Of a stretch of DNA of 64,000 bases, positions 44,283 through 51,682 are shown piece after piece. The stretch lies in contig NZ_AP022829.1 of the NCBI RefSeq assembly GCF_011405655.1, positions 605,001 to 669,000 on the forward strand, in the 5' to 3' direction. How positions within the stretch are numbered: the first letter of the stretch is position 1; each line of letters starts with the position of its first letter. The translations under genes were made by a program, and so were the position numbers. This DNA is from Adlercreutzia hattorii (lineage in GTDB: Bacteria; Actinomycetota; Coriobacteriia; Coriobacteriales; Eggerthellaceae). The notes under the pieces are model-generated. The model made no database searches and was not told where the DNA came from. It saw only the letters and a list, made by a program, of their open reading frames with translations.

Positions 44283-44547
44283 CGATGACCTCCTGGATTG
44301 ACGTGTACTGGCGGTGTGCGAAGAGCTCGTCGAAGTCCTGTTCGCAGCCGAGGGCGATAGCGATGTTGCACAGAGAGCGGAAGGCGATCTCCCCTGTCTG
44401 CTCGAAGCGCTTATAGGAGGCGAACGACATGCCAGCCTTCTTCGCCATTTGAGCCTGCGTGAGTTTGCGCTCCTTACGCCGTGCCCGCACGCGCGCGGCC
44501 GCTTCGTGCGTGAGATCGTAGGCGGTTTTCTGCTCGAATGAAATCAT
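44254..44547 (-). CDS. hipB: HipB-type antitoxin with helix-turn-helix
   Basis: 97 residues. An XRE/Cro helix-turn-helix occupies about 17-70 (RARRKERKLTQAQMAKKAG, SFASYKRFEQTGEIAFRSL). The product should bind its own promoter and hold HipA inactive. ATG 44547 sits within the first of two direct repeats that look like operators. It is translated before hipA, with a 29-base overlap of the two genes. Regulation by co-operator binding of the HipBA complex is inferred from family knowledge. Confidence 0.9.
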   Translation of the reverse strand: MISFEQKTAYDLTHEAAARVRARRKERKLTQAQMAKKAGMSFASYKRFEQTGEIAFRSLCNIAIALGCEQDFDELFAHRQYTSIQEVIDAQRDARKR

Positions 44548-44599
44548 GGCTCATATATTAGCACAAATGGCAATTTTAGGGCAAAATGGCTCACATATA
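44546..44599. promoter_or_regulatory. Paired operators upstream of hipBA
   Basis: Two direct repeats ATGGCTCATATAT (44546-44558) and ATGGCTCACATATA (44586-44599) start 40 bases apart, about four helical turns, so they face the same side of DNA. A further partial ATGGC lies between them (AAATGGCAATTTT). This fits a HipB binding array covering the promoter; the first repeat overlaps the hipB start codon. Confidence 0.6.
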
Positions 44600-44637
44600 A
44601 ACATATGGTTTGTGCGGTAATGGACTTTGCTATGAGT

Positions 44638-44666
44638 AAATATTGCAGCAAGCTGCTGCAATATTT
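44638..44666. other. Perfect 13-bp inverted repeat in the hipB-htpG gap
   Basis: AAATATTGCAGCA and TGCTGCAATATTT with a 3-base centre. The region 44600-44800 is AT-rich and has no gene. The palindrome could be an operator or a hairpin; it lacks a T-run. Confidence 0.5.
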
Positions 44667-44737
44667 CATGAATTCTCAGAAGCTAATCCAACTATCAAAA
44701 TTGGGTTTCGATTCTGATAGAATGCTCCTTTGCCCTT

Positions 44738-44768
44738 CCTCTCAAAATTGAAACCTCATTTTGAGAGG
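44738..44768. terminator. Hairpin in the hipB-htpG gap
   Basis: 10-bp stem CCTCTCAAAA with TTTTGAGAGG (44738-44747, 44759-44768), loop of 11. No gene ends here on either strand, so its role is uncertain. Confidence 0.35.
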
Positions 44769-44806
44769 CTTCCCCTCATCTGAACTTAAAGAAAACTTGA
44801 TAGGTA

Positions 44807-44834
44807 TTGACTTAGGTTTCCTTCTGCTTACAAT
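44807..44834 (+). promoter_or_regulatory. Promoter of htpG
   Basis: -35 TTGACT at 44807-44812 and -10 TACAAT at 44829-44834, with a 16-base spacer. A start near 44841 would place the CIRCE element at the beginning of the transcript. Confidence 0.75.
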
Positions 44835-44840
44835 GTGCTA

Positions 44841-44867
44841 TTAGCACTCGTAAGGGAAGACTGCTAA
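44841..44867. promoter_or_regulatory. CIRCE element (HrcA operator) upstream of htpG
   Basis: TTAGCACTC, nine bases, then GACTGCTAA: 17 of 18 arm bases match the CIRCE consensus, with the exact 9-base spacer. CIRCE is bound by the HrcA repressor and relieved on heat shock. It starts seven bases after the -10 box, a position where HrcA would block transcription. Confidence 0.85.
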
Positions 44868-44992
44868 CGCCTTTGTCGCCGCCGGTCAACGACTGCCGTA
44901 CAGACCGAACGCACCGCGAGACACTGCCGGCGCGCGACCTACACTGAGGCGGTTATGCGTCTTCCGACCCTAGGAAAGAAGGACAAGAACCT

Positions 44993-46981
44993 ATGCGCAA
45001 GTTCAAGACAGAGAGCAAGAAGCTGCTCGACCTCATGATTAACTCCATCTACACCAACCGCGAGATTTTCCTGCGCGAGCTCATCTCCAACGCGTCGGAT
45101 GCCGTGGACAAGCTGTACTTCCGCAGCCTCACCGACCCCGAGGTGGCCGTGGGCCGCGACGACTTGGCCATCACGGTGGGCTTTTCCGCCGACGAGCGCA
45201 CCGTCACCGTGTCCGACAACGGCATCGGCATGACCAAAGACGAGCTGGACAAGAACCTGGGCACCATCGCCCATTCCGATTCCTTCGAGTTCAAGGCCGC
45301 CCAGGCCGAGGCCGCTGCCGATTCCGAGCCCGGCGAGGCGAAGGGCCTTGACGACCTCACCGATGTGGACATCATCGGCCAGTTCGGCGTCGGCTTCTAC
45401 TCCGCCTTTATGGTGGGCAAGAAGGTGCGCGTCGTCTCCCGCGCCATCGGAAGCGACGAGACCTGGGCCTGGGAATCCGACGGCGTCGACGGCTACGACA
45501 TCAAGCCGGCCGAGCGCGCCGAGCACGGCACCGACGTCATCGTGTACCTGAAGGACGACACCGCCGACGAGTCCTTCGGCACTTTCGCCAGCGAGCACGG
45601 GCTCACCCGGCTCATCAAGCGCTACAGCAACTACGTGCGCTACCCCATCAAGATGGAAGTGACGAAGAGCCGCAAGGTGGAGGCCCCCGAGCCGGCAGAA
45701 GGCGAGGAGCCGGCAGCGCCGCAATGGGAGAGCTACACTGAAGTGGAGACCATCAACTCCATGATCCCCATCTGGAAGCGCAAGAAGTCCGAAGTTTCCC
45801 AGGAGGAGTACGACGAGTTCTACAAGACCGACTTCCACGATTTCGAAAACCCGGCCCGTACCATTTCCGTGCACGCGGAAGGGTCGCTCAACTACGACGC
45901 CCTCATGTTCGTGCCGAGCCGCGCGCCGTGGGATATGTATTCGAAGGACTACAAGCGCGGGCTTGCCCTGTACTCCTCCAACGTGCTCATCATGGACAAG
46001 TGCGAGGAGCTTCTGCCCGACTACTTCGGCTTCGTGCGCGGCGTGGTTGACTCATCCGACCTCACGCTGAACATCTCCCGCGAGACGCTGCAGCACAACG
46101 GCCAGCTGCGCGCCATCGCCCGCCGGCTAGAGAAGAAGATCAAGGCCGATCTGGTGAACATGCGCGACGACGACCGCGAAGCCTACGAGAAGTTCTTCGA
46201 GCAGTTCGGCCGCACGTTGAAGTTCGGTATCTACCAGAGCTACGGGATGGCCAAGGACACGCTCGGCGACCTGCTTCTGTTCTACTCCGCCAAGCAGCAG
46301 AAGATGATCACTCTGGACGAGTATTTGGCCGCGGCTCCCGCTGGCGCCGATTCCATCTTCTATGCCGCGGGCGATTCGCTGGAGCGTTTGGCCGCCATGC
46401 CGCTCGTGACCACGGTTTTGGCCAAGGGCTACGACGTGCTGCTGTGCGACCAGGACGTGGACGAGTTCTGCATGATGGCCATAGGCACCTACGGTGAGCA
46501 CGCGGTGGATGGCGACGAGGAGAGCAAGCAGCCCTACTTCATCAAGAACGTGGGCTCCGAGGACTTGGGACTTACCACCGATGAGGAGAAGAAGGAGGCC
46601 GAGGAGGCCACCGAGTCCAACGCTGAGCTCTTCGACGTGATGCGCGAGGCGCTGGGCGAAAAGGTGGAGCGCGTTGTCGTTTCCACTCGCCTTACCGATG
46701 CGCCGGCCGTGGTCACAAGCGAGGGCGGCGTGTCGCTGGCCATGGTGCAGGTGCTGAAGAGCCAGCCTGGTGCCGAGGGGCTGCCCGATTTGCACCTCGT
46801 GCTGGAGATGAACGCCAAGCACCCGGTGTTCGAAGCCCTGCGCGCGGCCCATGAGGCCGGCGACGACGACAAGGTGCGCACCTACGCCGGCATCCTGTTC
46901 GACCAGGCGCTCCTCGTGGAAGGCGTCATGCCCGACAACCCGCTCGCCTTCGCCCAGGCCGTGAGCGAGCTGATGAAGTAG
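44993..46981 (+). CDS. htpG: Chaperone HtpG (Hsp90)
   Basis: ATP-dependent cytosolic chaperone, 662 residues. The GHKL ATPase domain shows NREIFLRELISNASDA, DNGIGM and GQFGVGFYSAFMV. The middle domain carries RGVVDSSDLTLNISRETLQ with the catalytic Arg region. The C-terminal dimer domain starts near 540. The loop near 225-245 is Glu/Pro/Ala-rich. ATG 44993 gives the standard MRKFKTESKKLLDL start. A promoter with a CIRCE element indicates heat-shock control by HrcA, which is a known but uncommon arrangement for htpG. Confidence 0.97.
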   Translation: MRKFKTESKKLLDLMINSIYTNREIFLRELISNASDAVDKLYFRSLTDPEVAVGRDDLAITVGFSADERTVTVSDNGIGMTKDELDKNLGTIAHSDSFEFKAAQAEAAADSEPGEAKGLDDLTDVDIIGQFGVGFYSAFMVGKKVRVVSRAIGSDETWAWESDGVDGYDIKPAERAEHGTDVIVYLKDDTADESFGTFASEHGLTRLIKRYSNYVRYPIKMEVTKSRKVEAPEPAEGEEPAAPQWESYTEVETINSMIPIWKRKKSEVSQEEYDEFYKTDFHDFENPARTISVHAEGSLNYDALMFVPSRAPWDMYSKDYKRGLALYSSNVLIMDKCEELLPDYFGFVRGVVDSSDLTLNISRETLQHNGQLRAIARRLEKKIKADLVNMRDDDREAYEKFFEQFGRTLKFGIYQSYGMAKDTLGDLLLFYSAKQQKMITLDEYLAAAPAGADSIFYAAGDSLERLAAMPLVTTVLAKGYDVLLCDQDVDEFCMMAIGTYGEHAVDGDEESKQPYFIKNVGSEDLGLTTDEEKKEAEEATESNAELFDVMREALGEKVERVVVSTRLTDAPAVVTSEGGVSLAMVQVLKSQPGAEGLPDLHLVLEMNAKHPVFEALRAAHEAGDDDKVRTYAGILFDQALLVEGVMPDNPLAFAQAVSELMK

Positions 46982-47039
46982 CGAGGTCGATGCTCGGCGC
47001 CGCTGAACTGAAACAACTCGAGACTCCCTCCTCTCTCTT

Positions 47040-47069
47040 GGAAAGGATCGCCTTCGCGCGATCCTTTCC
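47040..47069 (+). terminator. Hairpin after htpG
   Basis: Perfect 11-bp stem GGAAAGGATCG with CGATCCTTTCC and an 8-base loop, 59 bases after the htpG stop codon. The T-run is short (GGTTTC). Confidence 0.6.
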
Positions 47070-47084
47070 CGGTTTCGGAGCAAG

Positions 47085-47253
47085 AATTTCGAGTTGTTAG
47101 ATGTCGAGGGTTCGGCTTGCGGAGTACCTTAGCGCCGCACCATCCGAACAAGGTTCCATTTTAGCGAATAACGTTGATTTTATCGGGCATTGGGCAGGTA
47201 AGCCGAAGGAAATGGGTCGAAGGCGCTTTCCGAATGTCTAACAACTCGAAATT
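47085..47253. repeat. Inverted repeat cluster D
   Basis: AATTTCGAGTTGTTAGA at 47085-47101 is repeated exactly in inverted orientation at 47237-47253, and a shorter inverted part (ACAACTCGAGA) lies at 47013-47023. The right copy covers the stop codon of the minus-strand membrane protein gene. The sequence between the copies is unremarkable. Like clusters A, B and C, it lies in the gap after a well-expressed gene. Confidence 0.7.
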
Positions 47254-47861
47254 TCGATCTTTTGCCGGAGGGCAGATTGTTTTACGCGCCTTTCAAGCAG
47301 AAGCAAGAATCCCCACGAGGCGCTCATCAGAAGCAGGCCCGCGGCGTCGAAGGTGATGAACAGGTCGACGCTGCTGGCGAGGAGATCGTGGCCGACGGGC
47401 AGGGTGGCGCGGATGAGCGACTCACCGACTAGCCCCACGATTTGTTGAGCCAGCACGACGCCGGCCAAGGCGCGATGGCGGCATGGTTGCCAGATGACCG
47501 GCGGGTAGGTGCAGTTCCACATGAGGAAGGCGATGCCGATGCCCTGGGTGGCCACGCGCCCCGGAACGCCGGCGAGCTCGTAGGCGCCCATGTAGGCTTC
47601 AGGTGTGAGCGCGAACCCCAGGGCGCACTGCACGTTCACGACGAACACGAAGGCGAAACAGAGGCGCACGACCCAGGTAGCCACGGTGACCCTTCGCGGC
47701 ACTTTTTGCAGACTTGCGCTGTCCTTGCCGATCTTCCTGTTTGTCGCGCTCTGGTCGGTGGGGTCGCTGTTCAGCTGCGAATCGTTTTGGGCGATGGGGG
47801 CGCTTGCTTTCCCTGTGTTGTCTTGAACGGGGGCCGCGGAACGGGGATTGAAGGATCTCAT
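47238..47861 (-). CDS. Small multi-pass membrane protein
   Basis: 207 residues. A polar N terminus (1-60) is followed by four or five hydrophobic segments. A weak resemblance to DoxX-like or other four-helix proteins was considered but no diagnostic residue was found. The last codons and stop lie inside an inverted repeat unit. It starts 6 bases after the stop codon of the RNA methyltransferase gene on the same strand and is probably cotranscribed with it. Confidence 0.65.
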   Translation of the reverse strand: MRSFNPRSAAPVQDNTGKASAPIAQNDSQLNSDPTDQSATNRKIGKDSASLQKVPRRVTVATWVVRLCFAFVFVVNVQCALGFALTPEAYMGAYELAGVPGRVATQGIGIAFLMWNCTYPPVIWQPCRHRALAGVVLAQQIVGLVGESLIRATLPVGHDLLASSVDLFITFDAAGLLLMSASWGFLLLLERRVKQSALRQKIEISSC

Positions 47862-47867
47862 TGTGCC

Positions 47868-48782
47868 CTACCTCCCTAGCTGGCTCAGCTGCCGGAAGGC
47901 GTAGAAGGCCACGGCGCTGGAAGCGGCGACGTTCAGGGAATCGACGCCGTGAGCCATGGGGATGCGCACGGTGTAATCGCACCGCGCAATGGTGGCGGGG
48001 GAGAGCCCCTCGCCCTCGGTGCCGAACAGCAGCGCCAGCTTCGCGGGCGCGCCGCCGGTGGCCTCGCGCTCGGTCAGGCGCGCGTTCAGCTCGTCGGGGG
48101 TCACGGATTCTTCGGAGAGCGCCATGGCGGCGCAGATGAAGCCGTGCTCGTGCAACTCGGGGATGCCTCGTACGCTCCAGGTGCCGCAGCCGGGACGGTT
48201 CGGCACGTCCTCATCGCTGATGCGGGTCCAGGGAACTTGGAAGACCGTTCCCATGGATACGCGCACGGCCCGGCGGTACAGCGGGTCGTAGCAGGCGGGA
48301 CTTGCGAGCACGGCGTCCACGCCCAAGGCCGCAGCGCTGCGGAAGATGGCCCCGACGTTGGTGTGGTTCGTGATGTCCTCGAGCACGGCCACCAGGCGCG
48401 CGCCGCGCAGCACATCGGCCACGGCGGGCAGGGCCGGGCGTCGGAAGGCCCCCAGGGCGCCGCGCGTCAGCTCGAAGCCGGTGAGCCGCTCGAGCTCGTC
48501 ATGGGGCGCCACGAACACCGGCAGCCCCTCGCCGCTGGTCTGCTCGCTCGTGCGCTTTTCCATTCGCTCGATAAGCGGCGCCATGGAGGGCAGCCACTTC
48601 TCTTCCATGAGAAGCGAGATCGGCTCCATACCGCCTTCGAAGGCCCGCTCGATCACCTTTTGCGACTCGGCGATGAACAGCGCCCGCTCCGGCTCCAGCT
48701 TGCTGCGCAGCTGAGCCTCGGTCAGCCGCGCGAACGCATCGAGCCGCGGATCGTCCAACGTGTCTACATAGATAAGGGGCAT
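47868..48782 (-). CDS. TrmH/SpoU family RNA 2'-O-methyltransferase
   Basis: 304 residues. The C-terminal SPOUT domain has the three family motifs: NHTNVGAIFRSAAALG, LLFGTEGEGLS and MAHGVDSLNVAASSAV. It uses S-adenosylmethionine to methylate a ribose in rRNA or tRNA. The N-terminal part (ERALFIAESQKVIERAF) is the substrate-binding domain. ATG 48782 is chosen because GGAGG lies 6 bases upstream. The first gene of a pair with a small membrane protein gene. The RNA target cannot be told. Confidence 0.9.
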   Translation of the reverse strand: MPLIYVDTLDDPRLDAFARLTEAQLRSKLEPERALFIAESQKVIERAFEGGMEPISLLMEEKWLPSMAPLIERMEKRTSEQTSGEGLPVFVAPHDELERLTGFELTRGALGAFRRPALPAVADVLRGARLVAVLEDITNHTNVGAIFRSAAALGVDAVLASPACYDPLYRRAVRVSMGTVFQVPWTRISDEDVPNRPGCGTWSVRGIPELHEHGFICAAMALSEESVTPDELNARLTEREATGGAPAKLALLFGTEGEGLSPATIARCDYTVRIPMAHGVDSLNVAASSAVAFYAFRQLSQLGR

Positions 48783-48792
48783 AGATACCTCC

Positions 48793-48825
48793 AAAAAAAG
48801 AAAAGCCAACTAAATTATAGTTGGC
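48793..48825 (-). terminator. Rho-independent terminator downstream of mihF
   Basis: 8-bp stem GCCAACTA with TAGTTGGC (48805-48812, 48818-48825) followed on the minus strand by TTTTCTTTTTTT. It ends the transcript coming from mihF, 11 bases before the start of the methyltransferase gene. Confidence 0.85.
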
Positions 48826-48857
48826 GAGAACGCGCTGGTGGCGCGAAAGTCAGCGAG

Positions 48858-48956
48858 AGCCCGACAGGTGCCTGCAATTGCCTCGCCTTTTGCCCAAGCG
48901 TACTTTGGTACGCGCCGAGGCAAAAACAAGAGACAAGGGCAGGTGCCTGTCGGGCT
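48858..48956 (-). other. Nested hairpin region in the mihF 3' untranslated region
   Basis: An 18-bp perfect inverted repeat (48858-48875 with 48939-48956, core CGACAGGTGCCTGC) encloses a second stem TTGCCTCG/CGAGGCAA (48878-48885, 48916-48923) and a third, GCGTAC-TTTG-GTACGC (48898-48913). Another hairpin (TTCGTTCG/CGAACGAA at 48972-48998) follows on the mihF side. It could be a structured RNA or a small palindromic insertion. No open frame is credible here. Confidence 0.5.
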
Positions 48957-48999
48957 CGCAGCGTCGAGTAGTTCGTTCGACCCGTCAGGGCGAACGAAA

Positions 49000-49308
49000 C
49001 TAAGAAAGGGCGGCCTTCAGGGCGGCCATCTGGTTGGAGCCGAGGCCCTGCAGACGACGCTCGGCCGGAATGCCCAGCTCCTCCATGAGCTTCTCGGTCT
49101 TCACCTTGCCGAAGCCGGGCAGGGCGTTCACGAAAGCCTTGACCTTCATGCGGCCGATGATCGGGTCGTCGATCTGGTCGAGAACCTCGGCCGGGGTGGT
49201 GAGACCCATGGCGAGCTTGTTGGTGATCTCGGAGCGCTTGGCGCGAACGACGCGGGCCTTCTCGAGGGCGGCGGCGCGCTGCTCAGGGGTCATGGTAGGT
49301 GCGGGCAT
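49000..49308 (-). CDS. mihF: Integration host factor, actinobacterial type
   Basis: 102 residues. This is the mIHF family of actinobacteria, which bends DNA and is unrelated to HU/IHF. The helix-two-turn-helix region MKVKAFVNALPGFGKVKTEK and LMEELGIPAERRLQGLG is characteristic. ATG 49308 gives MPAPTMTPEQRAAALEKAR. It is a single-gene unit whose leader contains a hairpin and whose 3' region is highly structured. Probably abundant and needed for nucleoid structure. Confidence 0.93.
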   Translation of the reverse strand: MPAPTMTPEQRAAALEKARVVRAKRSEITNKLAMGLTTPAEVLDQIDDPIIGRMKVKAFVNALPGFGKVKTEKLMEELGIPAERRLQGLGSNQMAALKAALS

Positions 49309-49661
49309 ATCATTTCTCTTTCTCTAGTCGGTGCCCTTCTAGCAGGGCCTTCACTCGAAGAACGCTGGTACCAGAAGGCTTCGGTACCAGCGTTTCTCCG
49401 TTTTTAGCTACACGATCATAATAGAAAACCGCAGGTTGTACACCCCTTTTCCCGCTAATGTCGCGTTTTTGCAGAAAAATGTGCGCTTTTAAGGCTCCGG
49501 AATGGGGATTTGATGACGAAATAGCTCGAATGCGGCTGCTCGGGCTTCTTGAGAAACTGCGAAAAAGCGGAGGGAAGGCGCTGCTCGAAGACGTCGGAGG
49601 AGCGCGCGAAAGCAGGAGCGCTATAATGCTGCGGAAAACCGCAATCGAAGGGAGCAACACT
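49309..49661. other. Divergent intergenic region, mihF to mazG
   Basis: No gene is seen. A TATAAT at 49622-49627 is a good -10 for mazG, though no -35 fits well. On the mihF side, TATTAT (complement of 49418-49423) may be a -10. The stretch 49430-49480 is AT-rich. AAAACCGCA occurs twice (49426 and 49635). Confidence 0.4.
49361..49394 (-). other. Hairpin in the leader of mihF
   Basis: Perfect 12-bp stem AACGCTGGTACC with GGTACCAGCGTT and a 10-base loop, 52 bases upstream of the mihF start. On the plus strand it is followed by TCTCCGTTTTT. Confidence 0.5.
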
Positions 49662-50537
49662 GTGACTGAGAAGCTGGCAGCCGAGGTGCAGCCGACCGAG
49701 CACCCCGCCTTCAACGAGTTCGTGGCCACCATCGAGGCGCTGCGCTCGCCGGACGGGTGCCCCTGGGACAAGGAGCAGACCCACAAGAGCATCTCCGGCA
49801 ACATGGTGGAAGAGGCTTATGAGGCCGTGGACGCCATCGAGGCCGATGACGTGGCGCATATGCGCGAGGAGCTCGGCGACGTGCTGCTTCAGGTGGTGCT
49901 GCAGTCGCAAATTGCCGCGGATGCCGGCGAGTTCACCATCGACGACGTGTGCCGCGACGTGAACGCGAAGATCGTGCGGCGACATCCCCATGTGTTCGGT
50001 GACGTGGTGGCCGGCGACGCCAACGAGGTGCTGGACGTGTGGGATCAGATAAAGATGGCCGAGAAGGAGTCCGCCGATGCCGCGGCCGACGTGCCCCAGG
50101 GGCTGCTCGACGGCGTGCCGAAGAGCTTCCCGGCGTTGAAGCAGGCGCAGAAGATCTCGCGGAAGGCGGCCTCGGCCGGTTTCGAGTGGGAAACGGTGGA
50201 CGACGTGTGGGCCAAGGTGGACGAGGAGGTCGCCGAGCTTAAGGCCGCCTACGCCGCCGCGCCGAAGTCCGCGAACGGCAAGGTGGATGCCGCGGCCGAC
50301 CCTGCGGCTGTCGCAGCGGTGGAGCTGGAGATGGGAGACGTGCTGTTTTCCCTGGTGAACGTGGCCCGCAAGATGGGCGTCCAGGCTGAGGAGGCCCTGC
50401 GCGCCACTTGCGGCAAGTTCCGCGCTCGTTGGGCCTTCATGGAAGGTGCGGCCGCCGGCCAGGGGCGTCGCGTGGAAGACCTCTCCATGGAGGAGATGGA
50501 AGAGCTCTGGCAGCTTTCGAAAGTGCTGGAAGGCTAG
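49662..50537 (+). CDS. mazG: Nucleoside triphosphate pyrophosphohydrolase MazG
   Basis: 291 residues. Hydrolyses (d)NTPs to monophosphate and pyrophosphate, clearing damaged nucleotides. Two MazG domains: the first with PDGCPWDKEQTHKSI, EEAYEAVDAI and REELGDVLLQVVL; the second with EEVAELKAAY and EMGDVLFSLVNVA. A 20-residue Ala/Asp-rich insert lies in the second domain (near 205-220). GTG 49662 is used because AAGGGAG lies 8 bases upstream; the frame is open further back. It converges on the LysR gene with one base between the stops. Confidence 0.92.
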   Translation: MTEKLAAEVQPTEHPAFNEFVATIEALRSPDGCPWDKEQTHKSISGNMVEEAYEAVDAIEADDVAHMREELGDVLLQVVLQSQIAADAGEFTIDDVCRDVNAKIVRRHPHVFGDVVAGDANEVLDVWDQIKMAEKESADAAADVPQGLLDGVPKSFPALKQAQKISRKAASAGFEWETVDDVWAKVDEEVAELKAAYAAAPKSANGKVDAAADPAAVAAVELEMGDVLFSLVNVARKMGVQAEEALRATCGKFRARWAFMEGAAAGQGRRVEDLSMEEMEELWQLSKVLEG

Positions 50538-50538
50538 A

Positions 50539-51480
50539 CTAAGCCGCGGGCTCTCCCTGGGCCACAGCGGCCTTCATCTCGTCGAAAAGGACGCGGCCGT
50601 GGGGGCTTTCGACGAATTCGTCTCGAAACACGGCGATGAAGTCCGTCGAGAAATCCATATCGTCGAGGTCGAACAGACGCAATCCAGGGCGTCGGTCGAG
50701 TCCGAAGCGGGGCACAAGGGTGTCGGGCGCAACGCCGATGGCGCATCCGAAATCGTGGGCGAAGTACTCGGCGTGATCGCGGAAGGGCATTGTCTTGAGC
50801 GTGATGCGGGCGCCGTTCGCGGCAAAGCGGTCGGCTACCCCGTCGCGCTCGTAGCTCTGGTGGACATCGGGGGGCAGGAGCAGGACGGCGCCATCGAGGT
50901 CGGCGGCGCGAATAGTATCGCGTCCGAGCAATGGATTATCCTCGGTCATAAACAGGTGAGTGGTCTCAGCGTTCAGCACGAACCCTGGATGTTCTTTCGT
51001 GAGAAGCCGATGCCCTGCCTCGCTGAAGCTCTTGCAGCCCACGACGACGATGTCGTTCTTCCGCTCACCCAGCGCGTCTACGGTGGCCAAGGGACCGCTG
51101 TCGGTGACGATATCAATTTTGCCTTCGGGCCATTTTTCGACGATGCGGTGCCGTGCGCGCAGAAGAGGCGCTTCAAGCCAGGGAAGGTTTGTGGCCGATA
51201 CGGTAACGGTGAGCAGGTTGTCAGAAAGATCCCGGTATTCGCCGACAACTTCGTCCCATTGCCCCAGTAAATCTGAGGCTGTGCCGAGGAACCGCCTCCC
51301 AAGCGGCGTCAGCGCGGGCTTTCCATGACCGCGCTCGACGAGCTTGCAGCCCAGTTCATCCTCCAGCTCTGCCAAATGCTCGCTGAGAGTGGGGCGCGTG
51401 GTATAAAGCCGCTTGGCCGCTGCAGAAAAGTTCAATTCCTCGGCAATGACGAGGAATTCCTTCAGATAGCGTGTGTTCAC
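50539..51480 (-). CDS. LysR family transcriptional regulator
   Basis: 313 residues from GTG 51480, preceded by AAGGAA. The N-terminal winged helix-turn-helix shows YLKEFLVIAEELNFSAAAKR and RPTLSEHLAELEDELG. The effector domain starts near 90. It is divergent from the flavoprotein gene and a 16-bp palindrome lies between the two, so it very likely controls that gene in response to its substrate or product. Confidence 0.9.
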   Translation of the reverse strand: MNTRYLKEFLVIAEELNFSAAAKRLYTTRPTLSEHLAELEDELGCKLVERGHGKPALTPLGRRFLGTASDLLGQWDEVVGEYRDLSDNLLTVTVSATNLPWLEAPLLRARHRIVEKWPEGKIDIVTDSGPLATVDALGERKNDIVVVGCKSFSEAGHRLLTKEHPGFVLNAETTHLFMTEDNPLLGRDTIRAADLDGAVLLLPPDVHQSYERDGVADRFAANGARITLKTMPFRDHAEYFAHDFGCAIGVAPDTLVPRFGLDRRPGLRLFDLDDMDFSTDFIAVFRDEFVESPHGRVLFDEMKAAVAQGEPAA

Positions 51481-51539
51481 GGCGCGTTCCTTCCAAACAT
51501 GACGGCGAGACATCCAGTGTCCCACTCAAACAGCTTGCT

Positions 51540-51555
51540 GTAAAGATTACTTTAC
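51540..51555. promoter_or_regulatory. LysR-type palindrome between regulator and flavoprotein gene
   Basis: GTAAAG-ATTA-CTTTAC, perfect 6-bp arms in a T-N12-A frame close to the LysR T-N11-A rule. It is 60 bases upstream of the regulator start and about 130 bases before the flavoprotein gene. Confidence 0.6.
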
Positions 51556-51682
51556 ACGTGCGTTGCCAACCTGAACAGAGGCGCAAAGGAAACCGACGGC
51601 GCTCGCAATTAACCTCCCTCATTCCCGGCAGGGGCGCCCCTATGATGGAGGGGCGACGAAACCTGAAGGAAAGGGGAGACCT

